Source: Caballeronia sp. SBC1 (GTDB lineage Bacteria; Pseudomonadota; Gammaproteobacteria; Burkholderiales; Burkholderiaceae). From it: 64,000 nucleotides of DNA. Below are positions 17,713 through 26,487 of this stretch, one piece after another. Position 1 is the stretch's first letter; each line of letters begins with the position of its first letter. The notes beneath the pieces were generated by a model, which was not told where the DNA came from, did not search any database, and worked only from the letters and a program-made list of their open reading frames with translations. The stretch lies in assembly GCF_011493005.1 (NCBI RefSeq), contig NZ_CP049158.1, positions 372,001 to 436,000 on the forward strand, given 5' to 3'. A program made the position numbers and the translations under genes.

Positions 17713-17843
17713 AAGCTTGCCCAACACGATTCGATCGTATCGTTAAATACCCAAATCTACAACAAAGCAAAATTCTACAACTCATTGCGTGGCATCATGA
17801 CACGCATGGCGGACCTGTCGGAACGAACAACGGACGTAGCCTC

Positions 17844-19517
17844 ATGTTGATTCTCTTGAATATTTTGTCGGGCGTGGCGGTGCTGGTATGGGGCACGCAC
17901 ATTGTCCGGACCGGCATCCTGCGGGTCTTCGGGGCTGAGCTGCGGCGCGTGCTGGGACGCAGTGCGAACAGCCGCTTCCGGGCGTTCGGTGCGGGCTTGT
18001 GCGTGACAAGCCTGGTCCAGAGCAGCAACGCGACCGCCGTTCTGGCTTCGTCGTTCGCGGCGCAAGGCCTGTTGCCGCTCGCGCCGGGACTGGCGATCAT
18101 GCTTGGCGCAGATGTTGGCACGGCGCTGATGTCGCGCGTGCTGACGCTCGATCTCTCGTGGCTGTCGCCCATCTTGCTGCTGGGCGGCGTGATCGCATTC
18201 CTGTCGTTCAAACAGACCCGCACGGGCCAGGTAGGGCGCACGGTCATCGGGCTCGGGCTGATCCTGCTGGCGCTGCACATGATTGTGGAAGCCGCGCAGC
18301 CCGTGATGCAGGGCGAGGGCGTGAAGATCATGTTTGGCGCGCTGACGGGCGACTCCATGCTCGACACGCTGGTCGGCGCGGCCTTCGCCATGATCTCGTA
18401 CTCCAGTCTCGCAGCGGTCCTGCTGACTGCAACGCTGGCGTCGTCGGGCGTGATTTCGCTGAAGGTGGCGGTGTGCCTCGTGATTGGTGCGAACCTGGGC
18501 AGCGGCCTCCTGGCCGTGATCGGCTCGCTGGGCCAAAACCCCGCTGGCCGGCGCCTCGCGCTCGGCAACGTGCTGTTCAAGCTGGCCGGCGCGTTGATCG
18601 TGCTGCCGTTCGCCCCGTGGATCGCGCAAGGAATTGGCGCGTTGATCCCGTATCCCCGCGAAGCGGTGATCACGTTCCATCTCGTCTACAACATGGTGCG
18701 CTGCGTCGCGTGCATGCCGCTGATCGATCCGGTCTCGCGACTGTGCTACCGCCTGCTGCCGGACCGGCCCGAAGCAAACCCGGAACTGCGACCGCTGTAT
18801 CTTGATCCCGTCGCGCTCTCCACGCCCACGCTCGCGTTGGCGAATGCCGCGCGCGAAACGCTGCGGATCGGTGACATTATCCGCACCATGCTCGACAACC
18901 TGCTCGACCTGATGCGAGCCAACGACCCGGTCAAGGCGCGCTCGACCATCCGCATGGACGACGACGTCGATCAGCTCTATGCGGCCGTAAAGACCTATCT
19001 GGCGCGCATCTCACGCGAGCAGCTTGACGAGGCGGATAGCCGCCGCTGGACCGACATCATTACGTTGACGATCAACCTGGAGCATGCGGGGGACATCGTC
19101 GAGCGCGTGGTGACCAACATTCTGGAGAAGAAGATTACGCATCGGCTGGCGTTTTCGCCGGAGGGTCTGGCCGAGTTGGAGGATCTGCATTCACGCGTGA
19201 TCCTGACCTTGCAACTGGGCTTGAGCGTGTTTCTCAACAGCGACTTGCGCAGCGCCGAGCGCTTGCTCGCAGAGAAGGAGCGCTTCCGTGATCTCGAGCG
19301 CAGCTATTCGTATGCGCACCTGGACCGGCTGGCCGGGCAGAGCGCGCGCAGCATTGAGACCAGTGCGTTGCATCTCGACATCATCAGCGACCTCAAGCGC
19401 CTCAACTCGCTGTTCTGCTCGACCGCGTACCCGGTGCTCGACGCAGCCGGCGCATTGCGCGACACGCGGCTTCGCCGCCGTGTTCTCGACGCCACCTACG
19501 GTAACGACAGCGTTTAA
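17844..19517 (+). CDS. Na+/phosphate cotransporter family protein with PhoU-like domain
   Basis: A 557-residue protein with a NptA/PiT-II type Na/Pi cotransporter region at residues about 1-310 containing QSSNAT at 59-64 and a second partially repeated QSS-like region (ISYSSLAAVLLTATLAS), then a C-terminal PhoU-like helical domain (about 340-540). YjbB of E. coli has the same arrangement and exports phosphate. The direction of transport cannot be told here. ATG follows GGA at a normal distance. It is monocistronic and convergent with the DeoR gene. Confidence 0.93.
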   Translation: MLILLNILSGVAVLVWGTHIVRTGILRVFGAELRRVLGRSANSRFRAFGAGLCVTSLVQSSNATAVLASSFAAQGLLPLAPGLAIMLGADVGTALMSRVLTLDLSWLSPILLLGGVIAFLSFKQTRTGQVGRTVIGLGLILLALHMIVEAAQPVMQGEGVKIMFGALTGDSMLDTLVGAAFAMISYSSLAAVLLTATLASSGVISLKVAVCLVIGANLGSGLLAVIGSLGQNPAGRRLALGNVLFKLAGALIVLPFAPWIAQGIGALIPYPREAVITFHLVYNMVRCVACMPLIDPVSRLCYRLLPDRPEANPELRPLYLDPVALSTPTLALANAARETLRIGDIIRTMLDNLLDLMRANDPVKARSTIRMDDDVDQLYAAVKTYLARISREQLDEADSRRWTDIITLTINLEHAGDIVERVVTNILEKKITHRLAFSPEGLAELEDLHSRVILTLQLGLSVFLNSDLRSAERLLAEKERFRDLERSYSYAHLDRLAGQSARSIETSALHLDIISDLKRLNSLFCSTAYPVLDAAGALRDTRLRRRVLDATYGNDSV

Positions 19518-19521
19518 AACG

Positions 19522-20292
19522 CTAGGCGAGAATGACTTGCGGCAGCTTCTTGCGCAATGACAGCAGCGCCGGACCTTCGGCGCCTTTCTTGTTGGTGATC
19601 AGCGTATCCACGCGATTGATCGGGCAGAACGCGATCCTGCTGCACTGTCCGATCTTGCTGTAGTCGGCCAGGATCACTACCCGGTCAGCATGCGCGACCA
19701 TGGCGCGGGCCACTTCGGTTTCAGCGTGATCGAAGTTGGTCGCGCCATGCCGGTGGTCGATCGCGACGGGCGAGAGCAAGGCCACGTCGGCGCGGTACCG
19801 GAGGATCTCCGCGACGGTCGTGCCGCCCACCGTGGCGAATGCACGGTCGCTGATCGAGCCGCCGAGCAGGATGATCTCGTTACTTGCGTCCGTCTTCTCG
19901 CCGGTCGCCCGCATCTTCTGGGCAACGTCTATTGAGTTCGTGATGATGGTCAGGTTGGCCAGCTTGGCGAGTTCTTCCGCCAGGATGGCAGTGGTCGTGC
20001 CGGCGTCGATGAACAAGGTTTGTCCACTGCTGACCAGCGCGGTGGCCGCACGTGCAATGGCGTTCTTCGATTTGACGCGTGTATGGCTGCGCTCGGCGAT
20101 CGGCGCTTCGTCAGCGGGGCGTGTCACGCCGCCATGCACCCGCCGCAATTCACCCAGTGCTTCCAGATCCACCAGATCGCGCCGGACCGTCTCGCGCGAC
20201 ACGCCGAGTTCAGCCATGATGCGTTCGGTCGACACGCGTTCAAGCGTGGCGAGCAGCGCGCGAATTCTCTGATGACGATCTTCCTGCCACAT
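19522..20292 (-). CDS. DeoR/GlpR-family transcriptional repressor
   Basis: A 256-residue protein with N-terminal DeoR helix-turn-helix (RIRALLATLERVSTERIMAELGVSRETVRRDLVDLEALGELRRVHGG, residues about 8-55) and a C-terminal sugar-phosphate-binding domain of the phosphoisomerase type (FIDAGTTTAIL, VLADYSKIGQ). It should respond to a phosphorylated sugar or polyol. It is divergent from the ABC importer at 20796, which makes that operon its likely target. RBS AGGAA precedes the ATG. Confidence 0.94.
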   Translation of the reverse strand: MWQEDRHQRIRALLATLERVSTERIMAELGVSRETVRRDLVDLEALGELRRVHGGVTRPADEAPIAERSHTRVKSKNAIARAATALVSSGQTLFIDAGTTTAILAEELAKLANLTIITNSIDVAQKMRATGEKTDASNEIILLGGSISDRAFATVGGTTVAEILRYRADVALLSPVAIDHRHGATNFDHAETEVARAMVAHADRVVILADYSKIGQCSRIAFCPINRVDTLITNKKGAEGPALLSLRKKLPQVILA

Positions 20293-20795
20293 GCTGTATT
20301 CCTGAGCGTTGAGGTCGAACGGGTATTGGTGAAAACGGGTAGAAGCTGCGAGCGCAAGCCTGGCTACCGATCCATTTCAGCAGCGCTTCAAGTCTTGTGA
20401 ACGGACTATGTGTCGCCCGTGTGTCGCCAATATTAATTGGCTGCCGGGCGCCGGGCGTTACTTCAAGTCACTGAAGAATCCAGCTGAAAGATTAACAAGA
20501 ACCGGCGCTCTGCATGTTGCATTTTTTTGGATACTTGCGAATTTGGGTATTTGAACTTAGTCTCTCCGTCACACTCGCGGATAGTTCCCTTCGGTCCTCC
20601 GCAGTGCTGAAACCAGTCCTGAATTGCTGTCTTTTTCGCCGTCGTCATTGTTCTTAAACATTTGGCCGCCAGAGTCGCGTGCGCGCCAGATGTGAGTGCG
20701 CATTAAAAACAAGTTTCGGACTATGCAGCATGCACGATGCACGCAGCACGCAACTTTCCAAAAACGTAAGCACGCAGGCAGAGGATGGAATCACC
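20293..20795. other. Divergent control region between DeoR gene and ABC importer operon
   Basis: About 500 bases, AT-richer around 20490-20720. It must hold both promoters and probable operators. A 61-codon minus-strand frame at 20463-20648 (MTTAKKTAIQDWFQHCGG...) has a weak ribosome binding site and no recognisable family; I do not call it a gene. I could not fix a palindromic DeoR operator by eye. Confidence 0.4.
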
Positions 20796-21935
20796 ATGAA
20801 TCAAGACGGGTTGCGAGTGACCTCGACATTTCGCCGCTTGGGCGGCAAGGCGTCCATTACAGCAGCGATCGCCGCGCTGACCGCGGTGGCGGGGCAAGCT
20901 GTGGCGGCGCCCCCGGCGTCCCTTATCGCTGCTGCGAAGAAGGAAGGCCAGTTGACCACGATCGCATTGCCGCACGACTGGTGCGGTTACGGCGCGTTGA
21001 TCGAAGGTTTCAAGGCGAAGTACGGCATCACGGTGAACGAGCTGAATCCAGACGCTGGTTCGGGCGACGAAGTCGAAGCCATCAAGGCGAACAAGGGCAA
21101 CACGGGACCGCAGGCGCCGGACGTGATCGACGTCGGTTTGTCGTTTGGACCGACGGCACAGGCCGCCGGCTTGCTGCAGCCTTACAAGGTGTCGACCTGG
21201 GCGTCGATTCCGGATTCGGCCAAGGAGAAGGACGGCTATTGGTACGGCGATTACTACGGCGTGCTGTCGTTTGAAGTGAACACAGACATGATCGACAAGG
21301 TCCCGGCCGACTGGCCTGATCTGCTCAAGCCCGACTACAAGAATGCCGTTGCACTCGCGGGCGACCCACGCTCGGCTAACCAGGCAATTCAGGCGGTCTA
21401 CGCGGCCGGGTTGTCGCAAAGCAAGGGCGATGCATCGAAGGCAGGCGCTGCGGGCCTGAGCTACTTCAGCACGCTGAACAAGAACGGCAACTTCGTGCCG
21501 GTGATCGGCAAGGCGGCGTCGCTGGCGCAGGGCACCACGCCGATCATCGTGCGCTGGGACTACAACGCACTGGCCGATCGCGATACGCTGAAGGGCAATC
21601 CGAAGGTGGCGGTGGTCGTGCCGAAGACCGGCGTCGTGGCGGGCGTCTACGTGCAGGGCATCAGCGCTTACGCTCCGCACCCGAACGCCGCGAAGCTGTG
21701 GATGGAATACCTGTATTCGGACGAAGGCCAGATTGGCTGGCTCAACGGCTACTGCCATCCGATCCGCTTCAAGGACCTCGAAGCAAACAAGAAGATCCCG
21801 GCAGCGCTGCTCGCCAAGCTGCCGCCGCCGTCGGCCTACAAGAACGTGGTGTTCCCGACGCTCGACGAGCAAAACGCTTCGAAGGCGCTCATTACGAAGC
21901 AGTGGGATCAGGTGGTCGGCGCGAACGTGAAGTAA
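20796..21935 (+). CDS. ABC transporter substrate-binding protein (polyamine/opine/phosphonate class)
   Basis: A 379-residue periplasmic binding protein with a long signal peptide (after a 20-residue n-region, cleavage near AVAAPPAS). The fold resembles type-2 binding proteins of spermidine/putrescine, iron(III) and 2-aminoethylphosphonate importers (LPHDWCGYGALIEGFKAKYGITVNELNPD; GYWYGDYYGVLSFEVNTDMI). ATG 20796 has GAGG/GGA upstream. The gene is followed after 148 bases by the two permeases and the ATPase. A strong hairpin lies in that gap and probably lets this gene be expressed at a higher level than the rest. The substrate is not decided by sequence. Confidence 0.9.
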   Translation: MNQDGLRVTSTFRRLGGKASITAAIAALTAVAGQAVAAPPASLIAAAKKEGQLTTIALPHDWCGYGALIEGFKAKYGITVNELNPDAGSGDEVEAIKANKGNTGPQAPDVIDVGLSFGPTAQAAGLLQPYKVSTWASIPDSAKEKDGYWYGDYYGVLSFEVNTDMIDKVPADWPDLLKPDYKNAVALAGDPRSANQAIQAVYAAGLSQSKGDASKAGAAGLSYFSTLNKNGNFVPVIGKAASLAQGTTPIIVRWDYNALADRDTLKGNPKVAVVVPKTGVVAGVYVQGISAYAPHPNAAKLWMEYLYSDEGQIGWLNGYCHPIRFKDLEANKKIPAALLAKLPPPSAYKNVVFPTLDEQNASKALITKQWDQVVGANVK

Positions 21936-21995
21936 CTACTGAAGTGGTCACATAAGCAGTCACATGCAGTAGTCATGCGAAGTAACGTAGTGCAC

Positions 21996-22025
21996 GGGTA
22001 GCCGGACCCCAAGGTCCGGCTACCC
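21996..22025 (+). terminator. Intercistronic stem-loop between binding protein and permease genes
   Basis: GGGTAGCCGGACC / GGTCCGGCTACCC is a perfect 13-bp stem with a CCAA loop. No T-run follows (TTCCGG), so it is more likely an mRNA-stabilising or partly terminating element than a full terminator, as commonly found behind binding-protein genes. Confidence 0.7.
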
Positions 22026-22083
22026 TTCCGGCTCGCGCTTTGTGCCTGGTCTCCGGCGCGGCCTGTCAGTCAAGAGCGACATC

Positions 22084-23031
22084 ATGAGCACTTCATCGAA
22101 GATCGCCACGCCCATGTCCGGACATGAGGAGCGCGAGGGACAGTCGAATCCGTCGCTCGGCCCGGGCATGAAGGCGGCGCGACGCGTGTCGCCCGCATGG
22201 AATTATCTCGGCGTCTTACCGTTTTTTGCGTTTGCGGTTCTGTTCCTGCTGCTGCCCACCGCGTGGCTGATGGTCGGCGCGTTCCAGGACGCGCAGGGCC
22301 ATTTCACGCTTGAGAATTTTCGCCAATTGCTTCAGCCCAGCGTGCTCGACGCGTACTGGATCAGCTTCAAGGTCAGCGCGGCATCGGCACTGGGTGGCGG
22401 CGTGCTCGGGCTCCTCCTGGCCTGGGCCGCCGTGCAGGGCAAGCTGCCTGTGTGGATTCGCCCGACCCTGATGACGTTCTCCGGCGTGGCGTCGAACTTT
22501 GCGGGCGTGCCGCTCGCGTTTGCGTTCATCTGCACGCTCGGGCGCGTTGGCCTCGTCACGGTGTTGCTGAAGAAGTATGTCGGCATCAACCTGTATTCCA
22601 CCGGCTTCAGCATCCTGAGCTTCACGGGGCTGACGCTGACCTACCTGTATTTCCAGATTCCGCTGATGGTTCTCATCATCACGCCCGCGCTCGACGGCCT
22701 GAAGCGGGAGTGGCGCGAAGCCTGCGATTGTCTCGGAGGAAGTGCTTACCACTACTGGATGTTCGTCGCGTTGCCTGTTCTCTGGCCAAGCGTGCTCGGC
22801 GCCACGCTGCTGCTGTTCGCCAATGCGTTCGGCGCGGTGGCAACGGCTTATGCGCTCACCGGTAGTTCGCTCAACATCGTGCCGATCGTGCTGTATGCGC
22901 AGATTCGTGGCGATGTGCTTCACAACGAAAATCTCGGCTATGCGCTCGCGCTCGGTATGGTTCTGGTGACCGGCTTGTCCAACGGCGGTTATATCTGGTT
23001 GCGCTCACGCGCTGAGAGGGGTCGTCGATGA
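22084..23031 (+). CDS. ABC transporter permease subunit 1
   Basis: A 315-residue membrane protein with a cytosolic N-terminal tail of about 45 residues and six helices. The EAA loop (EWREACDCLGGSAYHYWMFVALPVLWPSV) that contacts the ATPase is present. It belongs to the binding-protein-dependent permeases of the PotB type. ATG 22084 was preferred to the ORF start 42 bases upstream because the membrane domain follows it in the family register; the binding site is weak. Its stop overlaps the next permease gene by four bases. Confidence 0.9.
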   Translation: MSTSSKIATPMSGHEEREGQSNPSLGPGMKAARRVSPAWNYLGVLPFFAFAVLFLLLPTAWLMVGAFQDAQGHFTLENFRQLLQPSVLDAYWISFKVSAASALGGGVLGLLLAWAAVQGKLPVWIRPTLMTFSGVASNFAGVPLAFAFICTLGRVGLVTVLLKKYVGINLYSTGFSILSFTGLTLTYLYFQIPLMVLIITPALDGLKREWREACDCLGGSAYHYWMFVALPVLWPSVLGATLLLFANAFGAVATAYALTGSSLNIVPIVLYAQIRGDVLHNENLGYALALGMVLVTGLSNGGYIWLRSRAERGRR

Positions 23032-23861
23032 GCACCGTCACCACAGTCACTCCGATGCCGGACAACAAGGTCCGGGCCCAGACGCGGGCGGGCGCATGGG
23101 TCGCGATGATCATCGGCGCGCTGTACTTCCTGCTGCCTTTGGCGGCAACCGTGGAGTTCAGCCTGAAGATGCGTCGCGATCAGTACAGCTTCGATGCCTA
23201 CCGCGTCGTCCTCACCGATCCGCATTTCCAGGCGTCGTTCGGCTACTCCATCATGATGGGCGTGTTCGCCATCGTGCTTGGCGTTCTGCTGGTCGTCCCG
23301 ACCGCCTACTGGGTGCAGTTGCGCTTGCCGAAGCTGCGTCCGCTAATCGAGTTCATCACGTTGCTGCCGCTCGTGATCCCGGCCATCGTGATCGTGTTTG
23401 GCTATCTGCATATCTACAACAGCAGTTCGTTCTTGCCGCTCACCGGCAACGAGCGCGCGACCGACTTCCTGCTGATCTGCGGGTACGTCACGTTGTGTTT
23501 GCCCTACATGTATCGCTCGGTGGATGCAGGCTTGCGCGCCGTCGATGTTCGATCGCTCACTGAAGCTGCCGAATGCCTGGGCGCGAACTGGCCGACCATC
23601 CTCTTCAAGATCATCTTCCCGAACGTGCGTTCTGGGATCCTGTCGGGCGCGTTCCTGACGTTCGCCGTGGTGATCGGCGAATTCACGCTGGCGAGCCTGC
23701 TTAATCGTCCGGCGTTCGGACCGTATCTGCAGTTGATTGGCGCGAACCGGGCGTATGAACCTTCGGCGCTCGCGATCATCGCGTTTGCTATTACGTGGGC
23801 CTCGATGGGGCTTATTCAGGTCTTCGGCTCGGCGCGCGCTCTCGCCGGACAAAAAATTTAA
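23028..23861 (+). CDS. ABC transporter permease subunit 2
   Basis: A 277-residue PotC-like permease with six helices and the EAA loop (LTEAAECLGANWPTILFKIIFPNVRSGI). It pairs with subunit 1 to form the transmembrane channel of the importer. It starts inside the stop of subunit 1 (ATGA) and is followed after 14 bases by the ATPase gene, so this is one tight operon. Confidence 0.92.
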   Translation: MSTVTTVTPMPDNKVRAQTRAGAWVAMIIGALYFLLPLAATVEFSLKMRRDQYSFDAYRVVLTDPHFQASFGYSIMMGVFAIVLGVLLVVPTAYWVQLRLPKLRPLIEFITLLPLVIPAIVIVFGYLHIYNSSSFLPLTGNERATDFLLICGYVTLCLPYMYRSVDAGLRAVDVRSLTEAAECLGANWPTILFKIIFPNVRSGILSGAFLTFAVVIGEFTLASLLNRPAFGPYLQLIGANRAYEPSALAIIAFAITWASMGLIQVFGSARALAGQKI

Positions 23862-23875
23862 AGGGCAGGCTTGTC

Positions 23876-24943
23876 ATGGCACTTCTCGAGATCGAAAACC
23901 TTTCCAAGACGTTCGGCACGAACACCGTGCTGCATCAGTTCGATATGCAGATCGAGCGCGGCGAATTCATCACCTTCCTTGGGCCCTCGGGTTGCGGCAA
24001 GACGACGGTGCTGCGAATGATTGCTGGCTTCGAAACGCCTACGCGCGGCACGATCAAGCTCGGCGGCCGCGACGTCACCCACGTGCGCACGCGGCAACGC
24101 AAGGTTGGCATGGTGTTTCAGTCGTACGCGCTGTTTCCGAACATGACGGTGGCGGACAACATCGGCTTCGGGCTGAAGGTGTTGGGGCGGCCACAGGCCG
24201 AGATCAAGACGCGGGTGAAGGAAATGCTCGAGCTGATCAAGCTGCCCCAGCTTGCCGACCGGTATCCGTGGCAGATGTCCGGTGGTCAGCAGCAACGGGT
24301 GGCGCTTGCGCGCGCATTGGCCAACAAACCGCAAGTACTGCTGCTCGACGAACCCTTGTCCGCTCTTGATGCCAAGATTCGCGTCTCCTTGCGTGAGGAC
24401 ATTCGCAGCTTGCAGCGCGAACTCGGCATTACCTCGATTTTCGTGACGCACGATCAGGAAGAGGCGCTGTCGATTTCCGATCGGATCGTGGTGATGAACG
24501 AAGGGCGCGTGGAGCAGATCGGCACGCCTTCGGAGATTTATAACTTTCCGCGCACGCGGTTTGTGGCGTCGTTTGTCGGAACGTTGAACCTGTTGTCGGG
24601 GCAGGTGGTGGACCCGGCGAGCGGAAAGATCGTGGTCGGCGGCCAGGAATTGCGGACCTCGCACGCGCTCAATTCCGCCGATACCGGCAAGCAGCGAATG
24701 CTCGCTGTGCGTCCGGAAGCAATCGTGCTGGAAGCGCCGGCAAACGGCCGCAATACGCTTGCGGCAACCGTGGAGGAGGTCAATTTCCTCGGTGCAGTGG
24801 TGCGGATCAGGACGCGCGTGGATCAGTCCGTGATTTCACTCGATATATTCAACGACCCCAATCGGCGCTTGCCGGAACGCGGACAACCCGTGGCGCTCGG
24901 GTTCTCGCATGAGAATTTGCTGGTGCTGGAGGAGGGGGCTTGA
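23876..24943 (+). CDS. ABC transporter ATP-binding protein (PotA-like)
   Basis: A 355-residue ATPase. Walker A GPSGCGKTT near residue 39, the Q-loop in VFQSYALFPNMTV, signature SGGQQQR, Walker B LLLDEPLSALD and the H-loop VTHDQEEAL are all intact. A C-terminal TOBE domain (about 280-350) follows, typical of MalK/PotA/UgpC-like ATPases. ATG 23876 has AGGGCAGG upstream. It drives import by the two permeases before it. No enzyme gene for the transported substrate follows; the operon ends in a terminator. Confidence 0.94.
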   Translation: MALLEIENLSKTFGTNTVLHQFDMQIERGEFITFLGPSGCGKTTVLRMIAGFETPTRGTIKLGGRDVTHVRTRQRKVGMVFQSYALFPNMTVADNIGFGLKVLGRPQAEIKTRVKEMLELIKLPQLADRYPWQMSGGQQQRVALARALANKPQVLLLDEPLSALDAKIRVSLREDIRSLQRELGITSIFVTHDQEEALSISDRIVVMNEGRVEQIGTPSEIYNFPRTRFVASFVGTLNLLSGQVVDPASGKIVVGGQELRTSHALNSADTGKQRMLAVRPEAIVLEAPANGRNTLAATVEEVNFLGAVVRIRTRVDQSVISLDIFNDPNRRLPERGQPVALGFSHENLLVLEEGA

Positions 24944-25002
24944 GCGTTGGCTAGCTGAAGCCCTTGAAGCAACTGAAGCGGCTGACGACAGGCGCTGATT
25001 CC

Positions 25003-25036
25003 AAGGGCCGCTTTGCTCACGCCAAGCGGCCTTTTC
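25003..25036 (+). terminator. Rho-independent terminator after the ABC importer operon
   Basis: GGCCGCTT (25006-25013) and AAGCGGCC (25024-25031) form the stem with a 10-base loop, followed by TTTTCGTT. Confidence 0.8.
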
Positions 25037-25155
25037 GTTGAGCGAAACCGGAACGCTCAGTATCTCCGCGCCGTATCTCAGCGCTGGCCCGGCCCTGGTT
25101 TTTCCAGGCCGCGGCGTCGTTCGATCATCTTTCCCCAAAGCGACACAATCTCCGC

Positions 25156-25203
25156 GTCCGTCTCAAAATGTTAAGGTAGTGCTCGGTTTATTTTGAGACG
25201 GAC
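25156..25203 (+). promoter_or_regulatory. Inverted repeat in front of a lipoprotein gene
   Basis: GTCCGTCTCAAAAT (25156-25169) is perfectly complementary to ATTTTGAGACGGAC (25190-25203), with 20 bases between. The right arm reaches to 9 bases before the GTG start and includes the only purine-rich candidate ribosome binding site (GACGGA). It could act as an operator or as a stem that hides the binding site. Confidence 0.75.
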
Positions 25204-25212
25204 AGCAAAAGC

Positions 25213-25758
25213 GTGATTTTCACCACCCATCTGAAGGTTCTAGGCGTCTCCCTCGCCGCATCGATTCTTGTTCTTGGCGCTTGTGCGCCCCTGCCGCCCG
25301 GTGGCAGTGCCGGCACCGCGCTGCCCGCGTCGACCACCGCGCAGGTCGCCGCAGCCAAACCACAACCTGCCCCAAGACGTTCCGCGCAGGTCGATTCTTC
25401 CGGCGCTCCGGCAGCACAACGCATAGAAGTCGGGGGTCCGAGCGGCTACCGGACTGAAGTTTCCATTACGCCGCCCAAGCAGGTATGCGATCTCGACGCC
25501 TTCGCCGACGGGGTCCAGTACGGTTACGCCTACACGTGGAATCGCATCGTGATGGAACAGGCGCGCGAAGGCGGCAAGACTGCCAGTGCGCCGCAACCCC
25601 AGTTCGATCCGTCAGCCATCCGTTTGCAGGACGAGCAGTACAAAATCGTGTGGAACGGCGACCAGCGGGTGAATGCGTGCGCGTCGGACGGTTATCTGAT
25701 CGGGCGCATTGTGGGTACGCACCAGGCTTACACGGATCTCAAGGGCAGCGCGAGCTGA
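25213..25758 (+). CDS. Lipoprotein of unknown function, 181 aa
   Basis: A signal peptide with a lipobox LVLGAC (cysteine about residue 24) makes this a lipoprotein. A proline- and alanine-rich linker follows to about residue 75, then a small domain with CDLDAFADGVQYGYAYTWNRIVMEQ and a second cysteine in VNACASDGYLIGR, perhaps forming a disulfide. I do not recognise a family. The start is GTG at 25213; an inverted repeat lies just upstream. Location: anchored to the outer or inner membrane in the periplasm. Confidence 0.8.
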   Translation: MIFTTHLKVLGVSLAASILVLGACAPLPPGGSAGTALPASTTAQVAAAKPQPAPRRSAQVDSSGAPAAQRIEVGGPSGYRTEVSITPPKQVCDLDAFADGVQYGYAYTWNRIVMEQAREGGKTASAPQPQFDPSAIRLQDEQYKIVWNGDQRVNACASDGYLIGRIVGTHQAYTDLKGSAS

Positions 25759-25774
25759 TTCTGCCCTGCGTCGT

Positions 25775-26140
25775 TTAGTCGCATTTGTGGGCATCGGCCA
25801 CGTAGGCTGATGCGCTCACGATATCGCCGTAAATCGTATATCCCGTGCCGTTCGCCGACGGTTCCGCGTCGACCAGCAGCATGGTCTGCCCGTTCGCTCC
25901 GTGGACGGTGATCACGGCGCCGTCCGCGTTCGGCGAGTATTCGCCGATCTTCAGCGGCCGCGTGGCCCATCTCGCCTTTACACATGCAACGAACGGCAGC
26001 GTGGCGAGGTGCGACGTTCCCGAGCCGACCGGCACCGTCTTGATCAGAGCATCGTATTGGGTCGCGCAGGCGCTCAAGGCGAAGACGGCGACGGAGAGGG
26101 AGACGGTCACGACGGCGGCGGCGAGGCGTTGCGTTTTCAT
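25775..26140 (-). CDS. Lipoprotein of unknown function, 121 aa
   Basis: Signal peptide MKTQRLAAAVVTVSLSVAVFALSAC with lipobox LSAC (cysteine about residue 25). The mature part, about 95 residues, looks like a compact beta-rich domain (ADGAVITVHGANGQTMLLVDAEP, GTGYTIYGDIVSASAYV) with two further cysteines (VACVKARW and the C-terminal HKCD), which may pair. No family recognised. It converges with the lipoprotein gene at 25213 with 16 bases between the stops. Confidence 0.8.
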   Translation of the reverse strand: MKTQRLAAAVVTVSLSVAVFALSACATQYDALIKTVPVGSGTSHLATLPFVACVKARWATRPLKIGEYSPNADGAVITVHGANGQTMLLVDAEPSANGTGYTIYGDIVSASAYVADAHKCD

Positions 26141-26487
26141 ACGGTAGAACCTTTTATCGATGATAAATGCGGCGCCCGAAGGCGTGCATTGGAGCCACGA
26201 TGCTAACCGCTCACCCCATCAGGTGTGAAGAAAACGACCGGAGCGGCCACAAAACCGCTGCTGGACTCGTCCGAACGGCATAGACTCCCACACTTTTCTT
26301 AAGTCCCGTCAACCTACGCCGTTATACAACCGTTGCTAACCGTAACGTTCTATTCAGGCTTTTGAAATCTGAATGAACGCCGGATAGACGCGCAACGGTC
26401 CGGCTTTTGGCCGCCAGAACCAAGAACCAACAAAACGCCCACAAGCCGCAAGGCCAGAAGGCGTTGAAGCAAGTCCGGTAATTTCGC
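26141..26487. other. Divergent region upstream of mprF
   Basis: About 350 bases between the minus-strand lipoprotein gene and mprF. No clear operator or hairpin by eye. The promoters of both genes must lie here. Confidence 0.35.

Noticed and set aside
20463..20648. 61-codon minus-strand frame in the DeoR/ABC spacer
   Set aside because: Weak ribosome binding site, AT-rich leader-like DNA and no recognised family; left as non-coding.
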